64,000 nucleotides of DNA from an uncultured Pirellula sp. GTDB taxonomy: Bacteria > Planctomycetota > Planctomycetia > Pirellulales > Pirellulaceae. The stretch lies in contig CAITIE010000088.1 of the NCBI GenBank assembly GCA_903892355.1, forward strand, positions 1-64,000, in the 5' to 3' direction. Numbering within the stretch: position 1 is the first letter of the stretch; each line of letters begins with the position of its first letter. The notes under the pieces are model-generated. The model was not told the origin of the DNA, ran no database searches, and saw only the letters and a program-made list of their open reading frames with translations. Shown here in pieces: positions 1 to 8,173 of this stretch. The translations under genes and the position numbers were made by a program.

Positions 1-485
1 AAGCGACCTGTGCATTCATCTTGCCGGTTGGCTAACCGAGCAATCGGTTCAGCCAAAGCTCGCATAAACCAAGAGGGATTGCTGAGCCGCTCACGGATTT
101 CAACGATACGACCTCGATCACCCACCATGGCATCAATCTGGCTTTGGGTAGGCTGCCCCAAGAACTCATCGACCCGTTGACCAGGAAACAGACTCAGCCA
201 TCGCCTAGCGATTTCATGATCGGACCAGGTGGAAACCACATCCGGACGAGTGCGCAAGATGACATGCATGTGGTTGGAAAGGATGGCATAGGTTAGGACA
301 TCCACCCCGAAGATGGAGGCGATGCACTCAAGCCGTTCACGGATCCATTCCCGACGGAACTCGTAGTTTTTCCCGCTTACCGGGTCCTCGCCGGCCAAGA
401 ACGCACGACGCACGCATCGCTGAACGCAATGGACGATACAGACCTCATTCGGATCAAATAGTTCAGCACGCAATGGTCTAGGCAT
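1..485 (-). CDS. Y1 (REP-associated/IS200-like) transposase, 5' part, cut by left edge
   Basis: This open frame starts at an ATG complementary to 483-485 and reads leftwards off the window without a stop. The protein begins MPRPLRAELFDPNEVC and contains an H-x-H motif in the phrase LSNHMHVILR. That is the metal-binding HUH motif of single-strand-processing Y1 transposases. The later phrase SWFMRALAEPIARLANR resembles the RAYT family (REP-associated tyrosine transposases), where it lies near the catalytic tyrosine. RAYT proteins act on small palindromic REP elements and are usually single chromosomal genes, not parts of complete insertion sequences. The C-terminal part is missing here, so activity cannot be judged. 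No flanking inverted repeats are visible on the right side. Confidence 0.8.
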   Translation of the reverse strand, partial: MPRPLRAELFDPNEVCIVHCVQRCVRRAFLAGEDPVSGKNYEFRREWIRERLECIASIFGVDVLTYAILSNHMHVILRTRPDVVSTWSDHEIARRWLSLFPGQRVDEFLGQPTQSQIDAMVGDRGRIVEIRERLSNPSWFMRALAEPIARLANRQDECTGR

Positions 486-778
486 CTGGCATCTCCGGTG
501 CCACTAAATCCTACCCAAACCGCGCATCTTGTGAAGTAGGTGGGTGGCACCTAATGGATGATCCTTGGCGCTCGTCAACAAATAGAATGCAAATACAGTC
601 CAGTTCGGACCGGTTAGGCTAGAAGGTCCGATGGTGTGCTCGGTATGTTTATCGTCATTGTTTTCGTACTCAGGGTGTGGGATTTGGCTTGGTGGGAAGT
701 GTTTCCGCACACGTCACAACCCAAGCTCCCCAATGAAGCCCGTGTTCCTCAATTCTCACGATTTCGAAAAGAAAACCT
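486..778. other. Divergent intergenic region between transposase and sulfatase
   Basis: A 293-base spacer between two divergent genes. Short open frames cross it on both strands, but none has a recognisable protein or a convincing start. Promoters for both neighbours must lie here. No clear -35/-10 pair or REP-like palindrome was recognised. Confidence 0.5.
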
Positions 779-2350
779 ATGAGTTTGCCGCAATCCCTTT
801 TCATCAGGTCCGCCACTGACGTTATTTTGAGAGGCATATGTGCTGCATTCGTAGCGATTGGTGGGGCCGCGCGAGGCGATGAGGTAGATCCAAGGCCGAA
901 CGTTGTGTTGATTTTGGCGGATGATCTCGGATATGGAGATGTTGGTTGTTACAACGATCAGGCCAAAGTTGCCACACCCAACCTCGATCGGTTAGCCCGC
1001 GAGGGTATGCGGTTTACCGATGCACACAGCCCGTGCACCGTTTGTACTCCAACACGCTATGGGTTGCTAACCGGCCAAATGCCCTTTCGAGTTCGTAACG
1101 GTGGCGCGGTTTTCGCGGGAATTGGAGGTCCATCTTTGATAGCTCCCGGTCGGTTTACGTTGCCCGGAATGCTGAAGGACTGCGGGTACGCGACGGCATG
1201 CGTTGGTAAATGGCACGTTGGGATGACGTTCCTTGATCGAAATGGGCAGCCTGTACGCGGTAATGGCGTGGAAGCAGTTCGGCAAGTCGATTTCAGCAGG
1301 CCTATCCAAGGAGGACCGACGGACCACGGGTTCCAGTCTTTCTTCGGGACGGCGTGTTGCCCGACAACTGACTGGCTATATGCGTTTATCGAAGATGATC
1401 GCGTGAGAACACCACCGTTGGGACTATTGGACAAATCTCAATTGCCTAAGCACCCGTACGCGAATGACTGTCGTCAGGGACTAATTGCCCCGGACTTTCC
1501 CATGGAAGAAGTAGATCTTGTTTTTCTTCGCAAGAGCCAGGAGTTCTTGGAGCGGCATGTAGCTACCTCACCGGAGAAGCCGTTCTTTCTTTATCACTGC
1601 ACGCAAGCCGTGCATCTGCCTTCGTTTGCGGCCAAGCAGTATCAGGGCAAATCGGGTGCGGGGCCTCACGGCGATTTTATCCATGAACTGGATGCGATCG
1701 TGGGCGAACTCTTGTCGACGCTCGAGCGACTGGGAGTTGCCGAAAATACTATTGTTATTTTCACCAGCGACAATGGCCCTGAAGTGGCGAGCGTCGTCAA
1801 CATGCGCAAGGATTATCAGCACGATGGCGCGAGACCTTGGCGTGGGATCAAGCGGGATCAATGGGAGGGGGGGCATCGAGTACCTTTTCTGGTTCGATGG
1901 CCTGGTCATATTCCGGCGAATTCTATGAGTATGCAGCTAACCAGTTTGACGGACATTACCGCGACGGTTGCAGCGATTTCTAAGATCAAAATTCCCGAAG
2001 ATGCAGCGGAGGATAGTTTCGATCTTTTCCCGGCGTGGCTTGACCCGACCCATCCACAAATTCGACCCTATTTGCTGACTCAAGCCTTTGGGGGTATTCG
2101 AACGTTGTCGATTCGCAAAGGGGATTGGAAATACATCGATCACACAGGATCGGGGGGCAATCGTTATGAAAGCGATGCGAGCTTGAAGTCGTTCGAGATT
2201 CCGGATGATACTCGCAATGCTAAGGGACAACTCTATGATTTGGCATCTGATCCGGGGGAACGGCATAACCTTTTCGAAACGTTTCCGGAACGGGTCGAGG
2301 AACTGAAAGGGTTGTTGGAGAAATCTAAGGTTGCGGGACGAAGTCGATGA
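779..2350 (+). CDS. Secreted sulfatase (arylsulfatase A-like)
   Basis: A 523-residue type I sulfatase that hydrolyses sulfate esters, in planctomycetes typically on sulfated polysaccharides. A signal-like N-terminus with a hydrophobic stretch near residues 18-32 precedes the mature domain at about residue 36. The metal-binding start motif NVVLILADDLGYGDVG is followed by the maturation motif CTPTRYGLLTG. Its Cys89 would be converted to formylglycine (C-x-P-x-R class). Further family motifs are GKWHVG and the acid motif FTSDNGPE. The C-terminal subdomain contains the usual GQLYDLASDPGERHNLFE phrase. The length is normal for the family. No formylglycine-generating enzyme lies in the window. The substrate cannot be predicted. 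The gene stands alone between the transposase and tRNA-Pro. Confidence 0.93.
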   Translation: MSLPQSLFIRSATDVILRGICAAFVAIGGAARGDEVDPRPNVVLILADDLGYGDVGCYNDQAKVATPNLDRLAREGMRFTDAHSPCTVCTPTRYGLLTGQMPFRVRNGGAVFAGIGGPSLIAPGRFTLPGMLKDCGYATACVGKWHVGMTFLDRNGQPVRGNGVEAVRQVDFSRPIQGGPTDHGFQSFFGTACCPTTDWLYAFIEDDRVRTPPLGLLDKSQLPKHPYANDCRQGLIAPDFPMEEVDLVFLRKSQEFLERHVATSPEKPFFLYHCTQAVHLPSFAAKQYQGKSGAGPHGDFIHELDAIVGELLSTLERLGVAENTIVIFTSDNGPEVASVVNMRKDYQHDGARPWRGIKRDQWEGGHRVPFLVRWPGHIPANSMSMQLTSLTDITATVAAISKIKIPEDAAEDSFDLFPAWLDPTHPQIRPYLLTQAFGGIRTLSIRKGDWKYIDHTGSGGNRYESDASLKSFEIPDDTRNAKGQLYDLASDPGERHNLFETFPERVEELKGLLEKSKVAGRSR

Positions 2351-2719
2351 GGCTTGTTCTCGGACTATGTTTTTTACTCTGACGACAACAGCTCTCGCCA
2401 GGAGCCAAAAACGATGGAGTCCATCGTAAACCTTTGGGATCCACTGCTTTCTCTTCGCGACTTCGCGTGAGGCTGATCTGAGAACATCGTGGCACGACGC
2501 TCCGCCGTCCTATTTCCCCCACGCATTTCCTTATCCTGCGTTCGTACGAATACCCACGCTACGCAGTAGCGATGAAGCCTTAGGTGGCGCGGACTATGCC
2601 GCAAAACGAAGAATCCTCGAAATCCTTTGTTTGAACTGCTCGCTGGTTGACGTAAGTCTAAGCGTATCAATGAGAAAGCCCTTTGACCTGTTGGCCAAAG
2701 GGCTCATTTTGAAAGATAG
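2351..2719. other. Intergenic region between sulfatase and tRNA-Pro
   Basis: About 370 bases without a supported gene. Minus-strand open frames here lack any recognisable domain. The stretch includes a phrase rich in ttcgcgacttcgcgtga that resembles short intergenic repeats of bacterial genomes. One copy alone cannot show that it is a repeat. The tRNA terminator hairpin lies at its right end. Confidence 0.5.
2677..2704 (-). terminator. Terminator-like hairpin downstream of tRNA-Pro
   Basis: The arms agccctttg (2677-2685) and caaagggct (2696-2704) form a perfect 9-bp stem with a 10-base loop. On the minus strand the stem is followed by a pyrimidine-rich tail (TTCTCATT). It lies 15 bases beyond the 3' end of the tRNA, so it probably ends that transcript. 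On the plus strand the tail is attttg, so it could also stop readthrough from the sulfatase. Confidence 0.6.
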
Positions 2720-2794
2720 TCGGGGTGATAGGATTCGAACCTACGACCCTCTGGTCCCAAACCAGATGCGCTAGCCAGACTGCGCTACACCCCG
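2720..2794 (-). tRNA. tRNA-Pro (anticodon TGG)
   Basis: Read on the minus strand, the acceptor arms CGGGGTG and CACCCCG pair perfectly. The anticodon stem TCTGG/CCAGA encloses the loop TTTGGGA, giving anticodon TGG (proline). The T arm contains the GGTTCGAATCC consensus and the D arm contains AGCGCAGTCTGGCTAGCGC. The discriminator base is A and CCA is not encoded. The cloverleaf was folded by eye and all four arms are present. Confidence 0.97.
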
Positions 2795-3022
2795 GAAAGT
2801 TCAATGTTTACACCAACCTCGCGGATTCCGCTAGGGCATTCTCGTACTTCCCCCTCCACATTCTTTAACCGGAAATTTCCAGTCGCCGAAATCTCAAAAA
2901 AAACTCGGTTTTCAGGACCGCGCGAAAGCTCTATTAAGAGAGCTGATGGACTGTTGAGGTTCGCTTGATTTTGGGGCAAATCCTTTTATCTGAGTGGGAA
3001 AAAAGGCGCTCAACAGGCTTTC

Positions 3023-3730
3023 TCAGCTGTGCGGTTGGCAGGTTGTGATCGCTCTATCTAGCGGCTCGTCACCGGTTCCAATCTCTCGAGCCAATTCCCG
3101 CAAAAATACTTTCAGGAACTCGGTGCGGCGAACCGCCTCGCCGCGTCCCGCAGCCGTTTTCATGGTTTCATGAAGCCCGAGCAGTTTCGCAAAAAAGTGA
3201 TCGACTGATTGCTCGGTGTCGCGGGGCGGTCGAGTCACCGGAAAAGGTTCGGTAGGTTCATATAGTCGCTGGCCCATCGAGCCGCCGGTCATCAAGCATC
3301 TGGCCAGTCCGATCGCTCCCAATGCTTCCAACCGATCCGCGTCTTGGACGATCTCCGCTTCGAGAGTCTTGCACGGTATGCCAGCTGAAAAACTGTGGGC
3401 TTCAATGCAGTGAGTGATTTCGGCGATCCACCGATTCTCATACCCAATCGCCATAAGAAACTCGGAGGCCTCGGTAGCGGCCAACCGCGATGCTTGGGAA
3501 CGCATTGGAGAATTTTTGGGAACACTTACGCAATCATGCAGCCAGGCGGCAGGAAGTATGACTTCAAGGTGTGCAACGCTCCCCTCTGCGAGCTTGATCG
3601 CGTTGCTGACGACGCGCTGTACATGCTCGATGCCATGCCCGGAATCGACTCCATGCATCTGAACGTCGAGGAACTCGCGGAATCGTAGCAGCCACAGCTC
3701 ATTCCATGCTTCTACTGTCACGCTGTGCAT
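3023..3730 (-). CDS. HD-domain phosphohydrolase
   Basis: A 235-residue cytosolic protein of the HD superfamily, metal-dependent phosphohydrolases often acting on nucleotides. The metal-binding motifs are in order: H in GHGIEHVQRVV (about residue 33), the HD pair in AAWLHDCV (about 65), and the downstream D in IVQDADRLEALGAIG (about 130). The sequence resembles the YedJ/YpgQ group of small stand-alone HD hydrolases, and the length fits. It is the last gene of a minus-strand series, 139 bases after trpC. The substrate cannot be predicted from sequence alone. Confidence 0.85.
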   Translation of the reverse strand: MHSVTVEAWNELWLLRFREFLDVQMHGVDSGHGIEHVQRVVSNAIKLAEGSVAHLEVILPAAWLHDCVSVPKNSPMRSQASRLAATEASEFLMAIGYENRWIAEITHCIEAHSFSAGIPCKTLEAEIVQDADRLEALGAIGLARCLMTGGSMGQRLYEPTEPFPVTRPPRDTEQSVDHFFAKLLGLHETMKTAAGRGEAVRRTEFLKVFLRELAREIGTGDEPLDRAITTCQPHS

Positions 3731-3869
3731 TCGCTTCTCGTTTCGCTCGTAGCCAATCTTGAATCTTCGTAGACGGTCCTATGGGTCGCAACGGAGAGAT
3801 TTCCATCCGCAACAACATCGCGACTGGATTATTTCGCTGGAATGTTGGATTCATTGTGCCAATGTGGGC

Positions 3870-4682
3870 TCAGTGACCGGTTGGCGAAGGAGGATCCCAG
3901 GGTGGATCTAGCAGATTGATCACCGCGTGTCGCACGTCACCTTGACGCATCAATGATTCCCCAACCAACATCGCATCGATTCCCGCAGCTCTCAGCAGTT
4001 TTACGTCATCATGCGTAAAAATTCCACTCTCCGCGACAACCGTTACATCCGACGGAATGTTCGGTCGCAGTCGAATGACATGTTCCAGGTCGACAGCGAA
4101 CGTATTGAGGTCTCGGTTATTGACACCTAACAATTTGGTTCCGGTGGCTAAGACTCGATCGAGGTGGATTGGATCGTACAGCTCGATAAGGGCGGTCATT
4201 CCCAAAGAAACAATCAGCTTGTAGAGATGATCGAGTTCGTCCCCTGGTAAGCATTCCGCGATCAGCAAAACGGCATCCGCGCCTGCAACGCGGGCTTCGT
4301 AAACTTGATACTCATCGAGGATGAAATCTTTGCGCAAGACCGGAATCGCGATCCGTTCGCGAATCTTGGTCATATAGTCGAGTCGACCTTGGAAGAACGG
4401 TTCATCCGTGAGAACACTGATCGCAGCGGCACCGCCGGCTTCATATTCGACCGCGATGTCAACCGGCTGGAAGTTGGGTCGGATGAGTCCTTTCGAAGGA
4501 CTGGCTTTCTTGACCTCAGCGATCAGCCGCATCGAATCATGACCACGCAACGCCGCAAGAAAGTCTCTCGTTGGCAGTGCGCTGCCAACAGAAGCCTTGA
4601 GGGAGTCCATGTCCCGTCGTTTCTTGACTAGCGCGATTTCTTCGCGCTTGCTTGCGACGATTCGATCTAGAACCGTTGTCAT
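3870..4682 (-). CDS. trpC: Indole-3-glycerol-phosphate synthase
   Basis: A 270-residue (beta/alpha)8 enzyme that closes the indole ring of CdRP to form indole-3-glycerol phosphate, the fourth step of the tryptophan branch. Recognised motifs are EVKKASPSKG (substrate and catalytic lysine region, about residue 56), VLRKDFILDEYQVYEA (about 115), GVNNRDL (about 186) and VVAESGIF (about 216). It is monofunctional, because no TrpF domain follows. The start codon overlaps the stop of the upstream Dabb gene in an ATGA arrangement, indicating translational coupling. No other trp genes are nearby, so the pathway is dispersed in this genome, as in many planctomycetes (inference). Confidence 0.97.
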   Translation of the reverse strand: MTTVLDRIVASKREEIALVKKRRDMDSLKASVGSALPTRDFLAALRGHDSMRLIAEVKKASPSKGLIRPNFQPVDIAVEYEAGGAAAISVLTDEPFFQGRLDYMTKIRERIAIPVLRKDFILDEYQVYEARVAGADAVLLIAECLPGDELDHLYKLIVSLGMTALIELYDPIHLDRVLATGTKLLGVNNRDLNTFAVDLEHVIRLRPNIPSDVTVVAESGIFTHDDVKLLRAAGIDAMLVGESLMRQGDVRHAVINLLDPPWDPPSPTGH

Positions 4683-4996
4683 GATGGGATCAAGTCCGAG
4701 TCGAAGACGCGTACCTGCTTCCAGTTGGGCTTTTGCTCTTCGATAAACTTCAGGTGGCGTGGCTCGGTTTGGTAAACATCGTGAGCAGCACGATTGGCGA
4801 ATACCACATTGATTGTCACGTCGTAGCCATGGTCGTTCACGGGGCGAGCGAGCTCGCGATTCAGCGTTCCCACGGAAAAATACACAACGCCTTCGTGATC
4901 GCTGAGGTATTTGTGGCAGGCGTTGACCAATTCCTGCACTTTGGCGGGCGATGAATCGTTTAACGTGAAGTAAACCATGTGGGACAAAGGAGCCAT
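4679..4996 (-). CDS. Dabb-family (stress-responsive alpha/beta barrel) protein
   Basis: A 105-residue protein with the Dabb ferredoxin-like fold. The typical N-terminus is HMVYFTLNDSSPAKVQELV. A mid-section with GVVYFSVGTL is followed by GYDVTINVVFANRAAHDVYQ, and a C-terminal HLKFIEEQKPNWKQVRVFD completes the domain. Family members form dimeric barrels and include plant stress proteins, cyclases and putative monooxygenases, so no reaction can be assigned. The gene overlaps trpC by 4 bases and follows purF by 57 bases. This suggests it is co-transcribed with biosynthetic genes, but no functional link is established. Confidence 0.85.
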   Translation of the reverse strand: MAPLSHMVYFTLNDSSPAKVQELVNACHKYLSDHEGVVYFSVGTLNRELARPVNDHGYDVTINVVFANRAAHDVYQTEPRHLKFIEEQKPNWKQVRVFDSDLIPS

Positions 4997-5053
4997 GATG
5001 ATCTCAAGCTAGGTAACATGAAGGGGGGAATTATGCGAGGTTTAGGATCGAAG

Positions 5054-6652
5054 CTACGTAATCGCTGGTACTGGCTTCGTTTCGTAGGTTCGGGACGCTT
5101 GATGCCCGAGTTTGTAGTTTTCTTGAGCGATCCCGTATAGTCGTTGGCCAACAGGGGTTGGGTAGGTGCCTGTGATGCATGCACGGCAAAGGTGATCGGC
5201 TGGCAGATCGATAGCTCGAGCGATGGATTCGACAGGCAGATAACGCAGGGAGTCGCATTCTAACTGAGCGGCCATCTTTCGTTGGACTTCGTCGGTCAGC
5301 ACACCGTCCTCCATGAACTTCGGCGCGTAAAGTTCCTCGATGGTGGACATGTCGATTCCGTAGAAGCATGGCGCGATGATAGGTGGGCAAGCCACGCGTA
5401 CGTGGATCTCTTTGGCTCCGCCTAGTTCCCGGATGCGGTTGAGGAGCACCTTCATGGTTGTCGAGCGAACGATGGAGTCCTCGACCAGGATGACGCGTTT
5501 CCCCTCGAGTACTTCTCGGAGCGGAGTGTATTTCATTGCCGCTTTCACTTTTCGGGCTCGGTTGCCTTCGATGAAGGTACGGCCGGAATAGCGATTGCGA
5601 ATGAGACCCTCGCGGCACGGGATGCCCAGGCAGTAAGCCATCGAGTCCGCGGCAGCCTTGCTCGTGTCTGGAACGGGGACAACAATTGTGTCGCTATCGA
5701 TCTCAATTTCCTTGCGGGCCATTTCTAGCTTCGCCAGTTCCTCACCTAGACGTGTTCGCGACAGATATACGCTTCGGTCGTCGAGCGTACTTGCTACGTT
5801 TGCGAAGTAAATCCACTCGAAGAAACAATGCTTAGGGTTTACTTCGGTCGCATATCGATGCGTCGATAAGCCAGCGGATGAGACGAGCATGCAGGTACCT
5901 GGCTCCACCGAATGGATCATCGAGCGGTCGAAGCCGAGGTTGAGGAGGGCAACACTTTCGCTGGCTGCAGCGAAGAAGGCACCATCGAACGCGTAACAAA
6001 GGGGTTTGATTCCCAATGGATCCCTCGCCAATAGGAGTTCTCCTTTAGCGTTGAGCAATGCGAGCGAATACGCCCCGTCGAAACTTTTCGCCGCGGCAGC
6101 GAATACATCCACCAAGCTTTTGTTTGGGTTGACCGTCAATTCGCGACCGATCTCGTGAAGGATGATTTCGGTGTCGGTGTCGCGGGCTAGATGGTGGTCC
6201 CCTTCCCGGGTCAATCGTTCTTTGAGCTCAGGGTAATTTGCAAGTTGCCCATTGAAGCAGAAGCTGAACCATTTGTGCTTATGGATGTGCTGGCGTTCAA
6301 AGGGCTGTGCATAATTGCGGTCGTCTTGGCCGCAGGTCGCGTATCGCACGTGGCCGATCGAGGCTAGACCTGCCAGTTGGTGCATGATCGCTTCGTGTTT
6401 TCCACGATGCGACAAGCGGAAGACTTCGCTCACCGTTCCGATATCTTTATGCGTTTCAAGCAATTGCGATTGGGTAGGATTGTAGCTAGTCATCCCCGCG
6501 GCCAATTGCCCTCGGTTTTGAATATCCTGCAACATGCGGGGCAAAAGATAGGACACTGCGTTGCGTCCGACCTCTGCGCATAAAGGGCTTTCGGGGCCGG
6601 TCGGCAAATGGTAGACAGCAGCTACCCCGCACTCGTGATGAAGTTCGCTCAT
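5054..6652 (-). CDS. purF: Amidophosphoribosyltransferase
   Basis: This enzyme transfers glutamine-derived ammonia to PRPP, the first step of purine synthesis. I place the start at the ATG ending at 6652, giving MSELHHECG and 532 residues. A 7-residue propeptide would then be removed to expose the nucleophile Cys8, as in Bacillus-type PurF. The longer frame upstream adds an unconserved stretch. The glutaminase domain has GHVRYATCG, FNGQL and DTDTEIIL. The transferase domain has ILVEDSIVRSTT. Cysteines in KHCFFEW, APCFYGIDMST and the C-terminal CRAC match the 4Fe-4S ligands of the Bacillus enzyme (from memory of that family). Unusual are RGQLAAGM where RGQEGAGI is common, and ED/RS replacing DD/RG in the PRPP loop. 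It is probably the true PurF, though a paralogue is possible. Confidence 0.9.
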   Translation of the reverse strand: MSELHHECGVAAVYHLPTGPESPLCAEVGRNAVSYLLPRMLQDIQNRGQLAAGMTSYNPTQSQLLETHKDIGTVSEVFRLSHRGKHEAIMHQLAGLASIGHVRYATCGQDDRNYAQPFERQHIHKHKWFSFCFNGQLANYPELKERLTREGDHHLARDTDTEIILHEIGRELTVNPNKSLVDVFAAAAKSFDGAYSLALLNAKGELLLARDPLGIKPLCYAFDGAFFAAASESVALLNLGFDRSMIHSVEPGTCMLVSSAGLSTHRYATEVNPKHCFFEWIYFANVASTLDDRSVYLSRTRLGEELAKLEMARKEIEIDSDTIVVPVPDTSKAAADSMAYCLGIPCREGLIRNRYSGRTFIEGNRARKVKAAMKYTPLREVLEGKRVILVEDSIVRSTTMKVLLNRIRELGGAKEIHVRVACPPIIAPCFYGIDMSTIEELYAPKFMEDGVLTDEVQRKMAAQLECDSLRYLPVESIARAIDLPADHLCRACITGTYPTPVGQRLYGIAQENYKLGHQASRTYETKPVPAIT

Positions 6653-6812
6653 AGGGGATTCATGGGTCGAGGATACACTCGGCAACACAGTCGACAATGG
6701 TAGCGGATCGACCGTGACTCGAAAACCGCTAAAGCACGCGTGGCACACAAACCGCTAGAAGAATCCCCTGGAGGGCGGCCAGCGAAAACGGAACAGGGGT
6801 TTTATTCCGGTT

Positions 6813-8012
6813 TTACGTCGTAGTTCGCGACATCTGGGAAATATCGAGTACTTGTGGTTCGCGTTCTCGCAAACGACGGAGTTGTCCGCATGCGGCTTGG
6901 ATGTCGTCCCCTTTGCGTTGCCGGAACATTACATTGACGCCGCCGTCGAGCAAGGTGCGACGAAACTGCAGCACCGCTTCGGGAGATGGTGTTTCGTAGG
7001 GCAAACCGGGTACGGGATTGTACGGAATGACATTGAGCATTGCGGTTCGTCCGCGAAGAAGCTGTACCAATTGCCGTGCGCACAGTACGGAATCATTGAG
7101 TCCACCTAGGAGAACGTATTCGAACGTCAGGCGTCTTCGGGTTTTGTCAAAATATCTATCGGCTGCATTGAGGATTGCGTCAATCCCGGTATTTTTGTTG
7201 ACCGGTACCAACCGATTTCGAAGCTCATCGTTTGGGGCGTGCAGGCTGATTGCGAGCTGATATGGAGCATCGGCTGCTGCGAGTTTATCGATTGCAGGGG
7301 GTAGCCCGACGGTGCTGATGGTGATTCTACGAGGGCTGATCCCAAGTCCCAGGTCGGTGTCTTTAGCTAGTTCCAACGCGTCGAGGACGCGGGGTAAATT
7401 CGCAAGTGGTTCCCCCATCCCCATCATGACGATATGGCTGAGCCGCTCGTCCGGCTCGAGCAATTGCTGGAGTTTGAGCATTTGCTCAAGGATTTCCCCT
7501 CGTGTTAGATTCCGTTCGACGCCATCCAAGCCGCTCGCACAAAACACACAACCCATGGCACAGCCGACTTGGCTGCTGACGCAAATCGAGCGACGCGGAC
7601 CATCTCGCAGCAAGACGCACTCGATACGCCCTCCATCGGCGAGTTGCAGCAAGAGTTTTTCCGTGCCGTCGGATGAGTGTTGATGTGCCGCTGTTGTGGA
7701 GCGGAAAATCTCAAATGCCAAATCCAGTTGTTTGCGAAGATCCTTTGGCAGATCCGTCATCTGCTCAAACGTGTTTGCACGACGTTGGTAGATCCAGCGA
7801 AAAATTTGTCCCGCGCGAAATTTCGGAAACGAACGTTCTGCGAGCCACTGCGTTAGCTGTGGCATCGTCCAGTCGAGGATCGAAATTCTTTCAGCAGTGT
7901 CGGCCGATTGACCGCCAGCTGAGGATTGAGCGTCGGCCGAGGATTGAGCGTCGGCCGAGGATTGAGCGTCAGGAGTGGGGCGAGTTGCATTAGGACCTGA
8001 ATTGGTGTTCAT
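6813..8012 (-). CDS. rlmN: 23S rRNA (adenine2503-C2)-methyltransferase, radical SAM
   Basis: A 399-residue dual-specificity RNA methylase that methylates A2503 of 23S rRNA and A37 of some tRNAs. The radical-SAM cluster motif is CAMGCVFC. Preceding it is the adaptor region WLAERSFPKFRAGQIFRW. Later motifs are MGMGEPLANL, ISTVGLPPAI, LAISLHAPND and LTFEYVLLGGLNDS, all typical of RlmN. The N-terminus carries an extra segment of about 45 residues containing a repeated hexapeptide (DAQSSA), encoded by an 18-bp tandem repeat (7921-7971). The repeat is in frame and lies before the conserved domain, so it should be harmless. The gene lies 160 bases downstream of recQ and 160 bases upstream of purF on the same strand. 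Confidence 0.96.
   Translation of the reverse strand: MNTNSGPNATRPTPDAQSSADAQSSADAQSSAGGQSADTAERISILDWTMPQLTQWLAERSFPKFRAGQIFRWIYQRRANTFEQMTDLPKDLRKQLDLAFEIFRSTTAAHQHSSDGTEKLLLQLADGGRIECVLLRDGPRRSICVSSQVGCAMGCVFCASGLDGVERNLTRGEILEQMLKLQQLLEPDERLSHIVMMGMGEPLANLPRVLDALELAKDTDLGLGISPRRITISTVGLPPAIDKLAAADAPYQLAISLHAPNDELRNRLVPVNKNTGIDAILNAADRYFDKTRRRLTFEYVLLGGLNDSVLCARQLVQLLRGRTAMLNVIPYNPVPGLPYETPSPEAVLQFRRTLLDGGVNVMFRQRKGDDIQAACGQLRRLREREPQVLDISQMSRTTT
7921..7971. repeat. 18-bp tandem repeat inside rlmN
   Basis: The unit gaggattgagcgtcggcc occurs at 7921-7938 and 7939-7956, followed by 15 matching bases at 7957-7971. The copies are identical, which suggests recent slippage or duplication. Each unit adds six residues (DAQSSA) to the N-terminal tail of RlmN and keeps the frame. 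Confidence 0.95.
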
Positions 8013-8173
8013 GAGAGTGCTTTTGGTCGATTGCGGCCCAGATGCGGGATTGGTATCGCGTTCTAACGCGATCGGATCGGCTTGGATCAGGAGTTGCCGG
8101 TCTGTAGTAATACTTTAGTCCTGACGGGATTTTTAGCCATCGCCGATTTCGGTTTAGTCTCGGTCGAATGCAG

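Noticed and set aside
504-710. 68-codon minus-strand open frame and an overlapping 62-codon plus-strand frame upstream of the sulfatase
   Set aside because: No recognisable motif, overlapping on both strands in a divergent promoter region; treated as chance frames.
2374-2670. 98-codon minus-strand frame between sulfatase and tRNA-Pro
   Set aside because: Arg/Ser-rich translation without a domain, overlapping another chance frame; no plausible start context.
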